Positions 56,519-64,000 of a DNA stretch of 64,000 nucleotides are shown in pieces. This DNA comes from Collimonas sp. PA-H2 (GTDB lineage: Bacteria > Pseudomonadota > Gammaproteobacteria > Burkholderiales > Burkholderiaceae_D), in the NCBI RefSeq assembly GCF_002564105.1, contig NZ_PDBX01000001.1, positions 1,426,001-1,490,000 on the forward strand. Direction: 5' to 3'. The notes under the pieces are model-generated. The model made no database searches, had not been told where the DNA came from, and saw only the letters and a program-made list of their open reading frames with translations. Made by a program: the position numbers and the translations under genes. Within the stretch, counting starts at the first letter, position 1, and each line of letters opens with the position of its first letter.

Positions 56519-56756
56519 AGTTTTGACTAGTTGACAGTATTGCCGCCTTATCTAAACAAAGTACTTAGGAAACCGCTTACAGCGGCGGTTACAACAGTAC
56601 TTACTAAGATGCGGTCAATATTGGGTTAGGTTTTTCAACGTCCGGCCAGACTTTGCGTCAGACCGGACACCAAGGTACTGCAAAAAAACAACAAATTTTG
56701 TTACTGCTTGCTGCTAGAAACGCCGGGTTACAGCTTATTCACAACTTATTTCCCGT
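56519..56756 (-). promoter_or_regulatory. rpsA leader region with a small stem-loop
   Basis: The cmk-rpsA spacer carries AACCGC-8nt-GCGGTT (56571-56576, 56585-56590) flanked by two AGTACTTA copies (near 56560 and 56597). Such a spacer suits an independent rpsA promoter and a structured leader (S1 is autoregulated in E. coli). No promoter hexamers could be picked with confidence. Confidence 0.35.
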
Positions 56757-57428
56757 TCAGATCGGCTTGACAGCGGCATGCCAGCTGAGTATCTGTTCGA
56801 CCGCCTGATCGGCAGTCATCGCAGAAGTATCCAGCAGATACGCCCCTGGCGCGGCCTTTAACGGTGCCGAGCTGCGGTTGCTATCGCGCGCATCACGCTC
56901 CGTCAAATCCTTTGAGAGGTCTTCCATATTAGCAGAAAAACCCTTGTCAATCAATTGCTTATAGCGCCGTTGGGCCCTCGCTTCAACACTCGCGGTCAAA
57001 AACACCTTGAGGGCGGCATGGGGGAATATCACGGTGCCCATGTCGCGGCCGTCGGCCACCAGCCCCGGATGTTGCCGAAAACTCAATTGCAGACCGTACA
57101 GGGCCTGGCGCACCGTTGGTATTGCAGCAATTTTCGAGGCCATATTTCCCACTGCTTCGGCCCGGATATCGTTGGTGACATCCTCGTTCGCCAGGAAAAT
57201 GTGGGCGCCGTTGAAATGACAATGCAGATGCTCGGCCGCCTTGGCCAGCGCATGCTCGTCATCCAGCGGAGTATTGCGCCGCAGGACCGACAAGGCCGTC
57301 AAGCGATACAGCGCGCCGGAATCGAGATAGTGGAAACCCAGATGCTGCGCAACCTTTTGCGCGACAGTGCCTTTGCCGGATGCCGTGGGGCCATCGATGG
57401 TGATGACGGGGATAGGGGAATTAGGCAT
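56757..57428 (-). CDS. cmk: Cytidylate kinase
   Basis: A 223-residue (d)CMP kinase. P-loop [12 protein letters not shown] near residue 12, [12 protein letters not shown], the CMP-binding segment [20 protein letters not shown], and the lid [14 protein letters not shown]. It phosphorylates CMP and dCMP for nucleic acid and lipid precursor supply. It lies upstream of rpsA as in many proteobacteria. Here it follows an SNF2 helicase gene (66 bp) rather than aroA directly. Confidence 0.95.
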   Translation of the reverse strand: MPNSPIPVITIDGPTASGKGTVAQKVAQHLGFHYLDSGALYRLTALSVLRRNTPLDDEHALAKAAEHLHCHFNGAHIFLANEDVTNDIRAEAVGNMASKIAAIPTVRQALYGLQLSFRQHPGLVADGRDMGTVIFPHAALKVFLTASVEARAQRRYKQLIDKGFSANMEDLSKDLTERDARDSNRSSAPLKAAPGAYLLDTSAMTADQAVEQILSWHAAVKPI

Positions 57429-57494
57429 AGGAATACTCAGTTGTTATTGTTGAATTGATACAGTTAGTTATTTTTTGACCAGTTCGAAAACATC

Positions 57495-60400
57495 TCACTC
57501 AGCCAGCGGCGCAAAAATCGCCTGCAGATCGTCCTGGGTCAGGGCGACGTTCTGGGTTTCATCCCCTTGCGGCGACAACATGGCTTGCGCCAGGTCGGCC
57601 TTCTTTTGCTGCAGCAGCTGGATGCTCTCTTCCACCGTGCCCTTGGCAATCAGCTTGTAGACGAATACCGGCTTATCCTGGCCGATCCGCCAGGCGCGGT
57701 CGGTCGCCTGGCTTTCGGCGGCCGGATTCCACCACGGATCGTAATGGATCACAGTGTCGGCCGCGGTCAGGTTGAGGCCGACGCCACCGGCCTTCAGACT
57801 GATCAGGAACACCGGCACTTCGCCCTCCTGGAACTGGCGCACCGGCTCGACCCGGTCCTGGGTGGCGCCGGTCAGCAGCGCATAGCCGATATCGCGCTGG
57901 CGCAATTCGGCGGCGATCAGCGCCAGCATGCTGGTAAATTGCGAAAAGACCAGAATCCGCCGGTCTTCCTGGCGCAGCTCCTCCACCATCTCCAACAGCT
58001 CCAGCAGCTTGGCGGACGGCATTTCAGCCTGCGCTGCCTCAACCTCGGGCTGGTCGGTCTTGAGCAGGCGCGGATCGCAGCAAGCCTGGCGCAACTTCAG
58101 CAGCGCTTCCAGGATCACGATATGGCTGCGCGCAACGCCCTTCTTGGCGATTTCCTCGCGCACCTTCTTATCCATCACCAGGCGCACGTTTTCGTAGAGA
58201 TCGCGTTGCGCCCCACTCAAGGTCACGCTGCGCAGCATCTCGGTTTTCGGCGGCAGCTCCTTGGCCACCTTGTCCTTGGTCCGGCGCAGCAGGAAGGGCT
58301 TGATGCGCCGGCTCAGCAAGGCCCGCCGGGTAGCATCGCCCTGCTTTTCGATAGGATGCCGGAAGTCGCGGTTAAAAGTCTTTTCATCGCCCAGCAAACC
58401 CGGCAGCAGGAAATGAAACTGCGCCCACAGCTCGCCCAGATGGTTTTCCACCGGCGTGCCGCTGAGGCACAGCCGATGCCGCGCATTCAGCAAAGCAGCG
58501 CTTTGCGCCACCTTGGAACGCGGGTTCTTGATGTAATGGGCTTCGTCCAGGATCAGCAGATGGAAAGCGTGCTCGCGCCAGCGCTCTTCATCGCGCGGCA
58601 GCAAGGCATAGGTGGTCAGCACCAGGTCGAAGCCGGCGATCTGCTCGAACTGTTCTAGGCGCTGCTTGCCCTGCAATACCAGCACCCGCAGATCCGGGGC
58701 AAAGCGCGCCGCTTCCTGCAGCCAGTTATCCATCAGGCTGGTTGGCGCAATCACCAGCGCCGGCGCGGTCAGGCGCCCGCTTTGCTTTTCGATCAGGATA
58801 TGCGCCAGGGTCTGGACGGTTTTGCCCAGCCCCATGTCGTCGGCCAGGATGCCGGCCAGGTCATATTCGCGCAGGAACTGCATCCACGCCAGCCCTTGCA
58901 GCTGGTAGTCGCGCAAGGTGGCTTGCAGGCCGGGCGGCGCCGACACCTGCTTGATGCCGCCGAAAGTCAGCAGCTTCTGCCCCATGCCGCGCAGCCGTTC
59001 GCCGCCCACCCAGCGCAGCTGGTTGCCGGCATCCAGCTCGGCCAAGCGGGCGGCGTCGAGCACCGACAAGCGTACCGGGCCTTCGGATTTTTCAGTGAAA
59101 TACAATTCGCCCAGGGTATTCAGGATGGGCTTGATGCGGCCCCAGGGCATGGCGACATGCACGCCGTCGCTCAGGCGCACCAGCAGCTCGTCCTGGTCAT
59201 CACGCAAGGCCATGGCGCGCGGATCGAAATCCTGCGGCGCGTGACGTATCAAATCCACCAACAGCGGCAGCAGCGATACGCGCTGGCGGTTGACCACGAT
59301 ACCCATCTGCAGGTCGAAGGAAGCGCCGGCGCTGCCTGCCGTATCGTCTGCTTGGTCTGCCTCGGCGATCTCGGCATACCAGTCTTCCACTTCGGCCACA
59401 TCGAAACGATATTCGGCACGCTTCTCGATCTGCCAGCCCTGCGCGATCAACTGCGGCAATCCCTCTTTCGCAAAGCGCAGCCAGGCTGACTGGTCCGGCA
59501 GCATGAACATGCCGGGCATCATGGCTAGCGGATGTTGGGTCCCTTCCAGCGCTCGCATGCCAAACGCTAGCAAGGTTTGCTGCAACGCGTTTTCAGCGGC
59601 CTGGTCGCGCATGATCTGTTCGATCCCCGCCGGCGTGTTGCGGCTCAGCGCCGCGGCAAACCGGGCCGAGACGATCGCGCCGTCATAACGGAAATGCAGC
59701 TCGGCGAAATCCTGCATCGATGGATTGCTGACACTGGGAAGATTGCCCAGCACCAGCAAGGGCTGCGGCGCAATGTCGCGGCGCACGGTTTGTATCACCT
59801 GCGGCGGGAAGGGAATCACATCGTTCAAACCCTGCGTCAGCAATTGCTGGGCAACCGCCAGGCTATCGTCAGGGTCGAGCATCGGCGCCTGGATCACCAG
59901 ATCGTTGAGCGCCTTGCTGGAAATGCGGATATCGCGCTGCGACAGCAGCAGCTCGCCGCAGGAGAGATTGTCGATATACCAGGGCGGTTCGGTAGGCAGC
60001 ATGTAGTCAAGGCTCTTGCGCACAGACGCCGGCCCGCTCCCAGCTTCCGCTTCAAATTGCCAGCCCAGCTGCCACAGATCGCGCGCAGCGTCGCGGCCGT
60101 CGTCCGGCGCTTCATGCCAGGTCAGGCTGGCGCGGCGCGGCGCCGCCAGTTGCAATGGGTAGGCGGTGCCCTTAGCCAGGTCAGGCAGGGAATTGGCCCA
60201 CAGCAGACGCTGTTGCTGCAGCAGCGCGCGCAATAGCTGGGCGCCGAGTTTCCCGCTCAGCTCACAGGCCGCATGCTGGGCATGATTGCCGTCGTTCTGA
60301 GCGACGAACAGACCGATCAGATCGCGATCTTCGGGCCGCAGGAACAACGCCGGATCAGCCAGCAGGCGAGGCACGTCGGTGACCGGCTGCGCAGCCTGGA

Positions 60401-60989
60401 ACTGGCCATTCGGCCGCGGCTGCGCCTTGCACAGGTGCAGCACCGCCTTCTTGCCGTTGTAGGCCGAGGTCAGCACGAAAACCACCTGATGTGTCGCAAC
60501 CTTTTGACGCAGGCCGGCCTGTTGCTGCTGCGGGGCGATGGCGGCGGCGCCAGCAACTTCGCCCTGGACCCGGCTCAGCCAGGCTTCCATCGGCCGTGCC
60601 AGAGCAGGCGGGAGGCTAGCTTTGGCGACCGCCGGCTTGGGTGCGGCGACGGCGGGCGGCGACGGCAGCGCTGACGGCACAGGGGCAAGCGCCAGCTGAT
60701 CGGCGGAAGGACGCTGCAGATATTCGATCAAGGCTGCTGCCACATGCTTGCAGTTGGAGCCGACCGGACAGGAACAGACGCTATCGATGTCCGGCGCATC
60801 GCGGAACATCGACAGCGTGATTTCCTGCTGATAGACGTTGCTGCCGCTGCCCTGGACCGTAGCGTTGAGGACGTCGCCGTCCTGTTCCAGCGCAAGCACG
60901 CGGCGCTGGCGCACGTATTCCTGGCCGCGATCGTAGGTTACCTGGCGAAACAGGTCGCGCACATCGGCAAGTGTCAGATTCATGCTCAT
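57495..60989 (-). CDS. SWIM zinc-finger SNF2/RapA-family helicase
   Basis: 1164 residues from the ATG at 60989 (an in-frame ATG at 60983 is equally possible; the frame is open to 61142 inside aroA). N-terminal SWIM zinc motif CSCPVGSNCKH (Cys72, Cys74, Cys80, His82), a long middle region, then an SNF2 ATPase: LADDMGLGKTVQTLAHI (near residue 716), LLILDEAHYIKNP (near 814), RLCLSGTPVENHLGELW, and the helicase C part with GGVGLNLTAADTVIHYDPWW and ATDRAWRIGQ. It is expected to translocate on double-stranded DNA and remodel protein-DNA complexes; the specific role is unknown. It starts 14 bp after the aroA stop, so it is co-transcribed with aromatic genes. Confidence 0.9.
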   Translation of the reverse strand: MSMNLTLADVRDLFRQVTYDRGQEYVRQRRVLALEQDGDVLNATVQGSGSNVYQQEITLSMFRDAPDIDSVCSCPVGSNCKHVAAALIEYLQRPSADQLALAPVPSALPSPPAVAAPKPAVAKASLPPALARPMEAWLSRVQGEVAGAAAIAPQQQQAGLRQKVATHQVVFVLTSAYNGKKAVLHLCKAQPRPNGQFQAAQPVTDVPRLLADPALFLRPEDRDLIGLFVAQNDGNHAQHAACELSGKLGAQLLRALLQQQRLLWANSLPDLAKGTAYPLQLAAPRRASLTWHEAPDDGRDAARDLWQLGWQFEAEAGSGPASVRKSLDYMLPTEPPWYIDNLSCGELLLSQRDIRISSKALNDLVIQAPMLDPDDSLAVAQQLLTQGLNDVIPFPPQVIQTVRRDIAPQPLLVLGNLPSVSNPSMQDFAELHFRYDGAIVSARFAAALSRNTPAGIEQIMRDQAAENALQQTLLAFGMRALEGTQHPLAMMPGMFMLPDQSAWLRFAKEGLPQLIAQGWQIEKRAEYRFDVAEVEDWYAEIAEADQADDTAGSAGASFDLQMGIVVNRQRVSLLPLLVDLIRHAPQDFDPRAMALRDDQDELLVRLSDGVHVAMPWGRIKPILNTLGELYFTEKSEGPVRLSVLDAARLAELDAGNQLRWVGGERLRGMGQKLLTFGGIKQVSAPPGLQATLRDYQLQGLAWMQFLREYDLAGILADDMGLGKTVQTLAHILIEKQSGRLTAPALVIAPTSLMDNWLQEAARFAPDLRVLVLQGKQRLEQFEQIAGFDLVLTTYALLPRDEERWREHAFHLLILDEAHYIKNPRSKVAQSAALLNARHRLCLSGTPVENHLGELWAQFHFLLPGLLGDEKTFNRDFRHPIEKQGDATRRALLSRRIKPFLLRRTKDKVAKELPPKTEMLRSVTLSGAQRDLYENVRLVMDKKVREEIAKKGVARSHIVILEALLKLRQACCDPRLLKTDQPEVEAAQAEMPSAKLLELLEMVEELRQEDRRILVFSQFTSMLALIAAELRQRDIGYALLTGATQDRVEPVRQFQEGEVPVFLISLKAGGVGLNLTAADTVIHYDPWWNPAAESQATDRAWRIGQDKPVFVYKLIAKGTVEESIQLLQQKKADLAQAMLSPQGDETQNVALTQDDLQAIFAPLAE

Positions 60990-61003
60990 GCGCGACCCGT
61001 CAT

Positions 61004-62344
61004 TTACAATAATTTCTGCTCGGCGATTTGCGCGAACACGGTGAAATAATCCGGGAAGGTCTTGGCGACGCATTGCGGATCGTTGATACGCACCGTAGTA
61101 CCGCGCCGCGCGGCGCCGTCCAGCGAGGCCAGCGAAAAACACATGGCCATGCGATGGTCGTCATAGGTATCGATAGTCGCCGGCTGCAGCTGCGCCGGCG
61201 GCGTCACGCGCAAATAGTCGCTGCCCTCTTCGATGGTGGCGCCCAGTTTGCGCAGCTCGGTCGCCATGGCGCTCAGGCGGTCGGTTTCCTTGACGCGCCA
61301 GCTGGCGATATTGCGCAAGGTGCTGGTGCCTTCGGCGTACAGCGCCGCGATCGCAATCGTCATGGCGGCATCGGGAATATGGTTGAAATCGGCGTCGATG
61401 GCCTTCAGCGCGCCGTTGGATGAGACTTCGATCCAGTTATCGCCCAGCGTGATGCTGGCGCCCATCTGTTCCAGCGCTTCGACAAAACGGACGTCGCCCT
61501 GGATACTGTCCTTGCCGACGCCTTCAACCCGTAGCGGGCCGCCTGCAATCGCACCAGCCGCCAGGAAATAGGAAGCAGTCGAGGCATCGCCTTCGACGTG
61601 GATCGCTTGCGGGCTTTGATACTGCGCGCCGGCAGCCACCGTGAACGCCTGCCAGCCGTCGCGCGCGACGGTGACGCCGAAACGCTGCATCAGGTTCAGG
61701 GTGATTTCAATGTAGGGCTTGGAAATCAGTTCGCCGATCACTTCTATCGTTACCGCCTCATGCTTCGCCATCAGCGGCGCCGCCATCAGCAGCGCGGTCA
61801 GGAACTGGCTGGAAACATTGCCGCGCACCTGGATCCGCTGGCTATGCAGCTGGCCGCGCTGGATATGCAAGGGCGGGAAGCCGGCCACGCCGGTATACGC
61901 AATCCGTGTGCCGACTGCATTCAGCGCATCGACCAGGTCGCCGATAGGACGCTCGTGCATGCGCGCCACGCCGTGCACCGTGTAGTCGCCGCCCATGGCT
62001 GCCAGCGCCGCCGTCAAAGGACGGATCGCGGTGCCGGCGTTGCCCATGAACAGATCGGCCTGGTGCACCGGAAAGGCGCCGCCACAGCCGTGCACAGTAT
62101 AAGTCTGGGTGCCTTCCGCTTGTTCCCAGGCGACACCCAGCTTTTTGAGCGCAGTCAGCATCACCAGCGTATCGTCCGAGGCCAGCAAGTCGTGGATTTG
62201 CGTGGCTCCGTTGGCCAGCGCGGCCAGCAGCAAGGTGCGATTGGAAATACTTTTCGAACCCGGCAGCCGCACCGTGCCGTGCACTTGCGCTACCGGATGC
62301 AAATCCAGGTATTCGGGATAACTCTGTTTACGTTGCATAGTCAT
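61004..62344 (-). CDS. aroA: 3-phosphoshikimate 1-carboxyvinyltransferase (EPSP synthase)
   Basis: A 446-residue enzyme joining shikimate-3-phosphate and PEP in the shikimate pathway. Motifs: [30 protein letters not shown] (PEP/glyphosate loop), and the C-terminal [20 protein letters not shown] and [12 protein letters not shown]. The start overlaps the tyrA stop by one base (TAATG). NAGTAIRP is the glyphosate-sensitive class I pattern. It is part of hisC-tyrA-aroA-helicase-cmk. Confidence 0.97.
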   Translation of the reverse strand: MTMQRKQSYPEYLDLHPVAQVHGTVRLPGSKSISNRTLLLAALANGATQIHDLLASDDTLVMLTALKKLGVAWEQAEGTQTYTVHGCGGAFPVHQADLFMGNAGTAIRPLTAALAAMGGDYTVHGVARMHERPIGDLVDALNAVGTRIAYTGVAGFPPLHIQRGQLHSQRIQVRGNVSSQFLTALLMAAPLMAKHEAVTIEVIGELISKPYIEITLNLMQRFGVTVARDGWQAFTVAAGAQYQSPQAIHVEGDASTASYFLAAGAIAGGPLRVEGVGKDSIQGDVRFVEALEQMGASITLGDNWIEVSSNGALKAIDADFNHIPDAAMTIAIAALYAEGTSTLRNIASWRVKETDRLSAMATELRKLGATIEEGSDYLRVTPPAQLQPATIDTYDDHRMAMCFSLASLDGAARRGTTVRINDPQCVAKTFPDYFTVFAQIAEQKLL

Positions 62345-63243
62345 TAATCGCCACCTTCCTTGTTCTGTTGTTCTGCAGCCTCGATGGCGCTGATCCAGTT
62401 GTGCCTTGCCTGCTGCGCGTTGCTGTAGATCGCTTCCAGCGCCGGGCCGTCGCCGGCTGCCAGCAAGCCGCGCAAACGGCTCAGCTGAATCATGTAAGCA
62501 TCCAGCTCGCCCAGCAAGGCGCTTTGGTTGGCCAATGAAATATCACGCCACATTTCCGGCGACGAGCCGGCGATGCGGGTGAAATCGCGAAAACCGCTGG
62601 CCGCGTATTGAAACAGCGAAGCCGCATGCGGCTTGTTGGCAATGTCGTCCACCAGCGCATACGCCAGCACATGCGGCAAATGGCTGACCGCTGCAAACAC
62701 AGCATCGTGCTGCTGCGCCGACAGTTGGTGGATCAGGGCGCCGCACTGCTGCCAGGCAGTGGCCACCCTGGCCACATCCGCGGCCGAATTTTCCGGCAGC
62801 GGCGCCAGCACCACTTTCTTGCCGACATACAGCTCCGCCAGCGCGGCCTCCGGGCCATTCTGTTCGCGGCCGGCAATCGGATGACCGGGAACGAACTGGC
62901 CGATCTTGCTGCCCAGCGCAGCACGCGCCGCCAGCGCCACGTCAGACTTGGTGCTGCCGGCGTCGGTGACGACGGTGCCGGCTTGCAGATGCGGCGCGAT
63001 GCCAGCCAGGATGGCGCCGGTCTGCGCCACCGGCGCGGCGATCAGGATCAGGTCCGCATCGGCGACAGCATCAGCCACGCCGTTGGCGATCTGATCGATG
63101 ATTCCCAATTCCTTCGCGCGCTGCAAAGTCGTGAGATGGCGGCCGACGCCGACGATCTGCTCCGCCGCACCGGCTTTTTTCAAAGCCAGGGCAAAGGATC
63201 CGCCGATCAGTCCGACACCGAAAATTGCGATTTTCTTGAACAC
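62344..63243 (-). CDS. tyrA: Prephenate dehydrogenase family protein, GTG start
   Basis: 299 residues, start GTG at 63241-63243. N-terminal NAD-binding [13 protein letters not shown], then [20 protein letters not shown] and the catalytic [18 protein letters not shown] region. There is no fused chorismate mutase domain. It oxidises prephenate (or arogenate) to the tyrosine precursor. It overlaps aroA and follows the hisC-type gene by 39 bp, consistent with the aromatic amino acid operon. Confidence 0.94.
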   Translation of the reverse strand: MFKKIAIFGVGLIGGSFALALKKAGAAEQIVGVGRHLTTLQRAKELGIIDQIANGVADAVADADLILIAAPVAQTGAILAGIAPHLQAGTVVTDAGSTKSDVALAARAALGSKIGQFVPGHPIAGREQNGPEAALAELYVGKKVVLAPLPENSAADVARVATAWQQCGALIHQLSAQQHDAVFAAVSHLPHVLAYALVDDIANKPHAASLFQYAASGFRDFTRIAGSSPEMWRDISLANQSALLGELDAYMIQLSRLRGLLAAGDGPALEAIYSNAQQARHNWISAIEAAEQQNKEGGD

Positions 63244-63282
63244 TAGCGTTGCTTCAATAAAGATTAATCAGGACCCTGCCGC

Positions 63283-64000
63283 TCAGGCCAGCAGTTTCTT
63301 CAATGCGTCGATGAATGCCGCGTTCTCTTGCGGCAGGCCGATGGTGACGCGCAGCCATTGCGGCAAACCGTAGTTGGCGACCGGGCGCACGATGATGCCC
63401 TGCTTCAGCAACGCCAGGTTGACGCGCGCGCCGGCGCCTTCGTCGGCGCCGACCTTGACCATCACGAAGTTGCCGAACGACGGCACATATTCCAGGCCCA
63501 GCTCATCGAAGGTTTGCGTCAGTTGGCGGTAGCCGTCGCGGTTCAGCTGCGCGCTGCGCTGCAGAAACTCGGTATCGTTCAAGGCGGCCACGGCCGCAGC
63601 CTGGGCCAGCGAGTTGACATTGAACGGCTGGCGGATGCGGTTCAGCAAATCGGTGATCACCGGTTGCGCGATGCCGAAGCCGATGCGCAGGCCGGCCAGG
63701 CCATAGGCCTTGGACATGGTGCGCGACACCAGCAGGTTCGGATACTTGCGCACCCAGGAGATCGACTCGTATTGCAATTCCGGCGGCAGGTACTCGTTAT
63801 AGGCCTCGTCCAGCACCACCACGATCTGCGGCGGCACGCGCGCCAGGAATGCTTCCAGCTCAGCGGCCGGAATGAAGCTGCCGGTAGGGTTATTCGGATT
63901 GGCGATAAAGATCAGCTTGGTGTCGGCGGTGATCGCATTAGCCATCGCCTCCAGGTCATGGCCATAATCCTTGGCCTTGACCACGATGGCGCGGGCGCCG
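63283..64000 (-). CDS. hisC: Histidinol-phosphate aminotransferase (HisC), partial at window end
   Basis: The C-terminal 238 or so residues of a class I/II aminotransferase; the 5' end lies beyond the window. Seen: IFIANPNNPTGSFIPA, VVVLDEAYNEYL, the PLP lysine segment SRTMSKAYGLAGLRIGFG, and an Arg in WLRVTIGLPQENAAF. In this gene order (hisC-tyrA-aroA) the enzyme often serves aromatic as well as histidinol-phosphate transamination. The frame continues upstream of the Met at 63984 without a stop. Confidence 0.92.
   Translation of the reverse strand, partial: GARAIVVKAKDYGHDLEAMANAITADTKLIFIANPNNPTGSFIPAAELEAFLARVPPQIVVVLDEAYNEYLPPELQYESISWVRKYPNLLVSRTMSKAYGLAGLRIGFGIAQPVITDLLNRIRQPFNVNSLAQAAAVAALNDTEFLQRSAQLNRDGYRQLTQTFDELGLEYVPSFGNFVMVKVGADEGAGARVNLALLKQGIIVRPVANYGLPQWLRVTIGLPQENAAFIDALKKLLA

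Overview
The window reads as chromosomal DNA of a betaproteobacterium of the order Burkholderiales, most likely Oxalobacteraceae (Collimonas/Herbaspirillum-like). The pointers are the gene order hisC-tyrA-aroA-(...)-cmk-rpsA-ihfB-lapA-lapB-ugd-hldA-comEA-cysM, an HrcA/CIRCE-controlled groESL operon, and a monofunctional heptose kinase. This is inference from gene content and order; no rRNA or tRNA gene was seen that could fix the taxonomy.

Layout. 1-799: no gene, but a cluster of small perfect inverted repeats upstream of a secreted di-heme oxidoreductase lipoprotein that carries two discoidin (F5/8C-like) domains (800-4015). 4262-6577: groES-groEL with overlapping sigma-32/sigma-70 promoter signals, a perfect CIRCE operator and a terminator. 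6597-6790: two adjacent REP-like inverted repeats. 6958-9574: methionine ABC importer metN-metI-metQ and terminator.

9624-37737 is the striking part: about 28 kb on the minus strand holding three giant trimeric autotransporter adhesins (TAAs; 2444 aa, about 2446 aa after correcting a frameshift, and 3998 aa). All share an extended (ESPR-type) signal peptide, YadA-like head repeats, an almost charge-free Ser/Thr stalk built from 18- and 14-residue units, a membrane-proximal second head, and a YadA anchor. Two are adjacent and probably co-transcribed behind a small membrane-protein ORF. The third follows a DUF4019-type exported protein and a roughly 1-kb A+T-rich intergenic region. The leaders of the two adhesin operons are homologous.

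38850-49773: housekeeping genes. These are a YlqF/RbgA ribosome-assembly GTPase, a class II HDAC-like deacetylase with a TTG start, an overlapping MoxR-DUF58-TgpA-MltB operon, YaeQ, a DUF1415 protein, a small helix-turn-helix-like protein, CysM and a ComEA-like DNA-binding protein. 49912-64000: a long minus-strand cluster for aromatic amino acids, translation and envelope (hisC, tyrA, aroA, a SWIM/SNF2 helicase, cmk, rpsA, ihfB, lapA, lapB, ugd, hldA). It is interrupted around lapA by two large nested palindromic elements.

Functional reading: LapA/LapB, Ugd and HldA act on LPS supply and modification, while TgpA and MltB act on the periplasm and murein. The three TAAs would be exported through Sec and the BAM complex to form very long surface fibres. 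The very long plus-strand open frames that run antisense to the adhesins are composition artefacts and are not annotated as genes.
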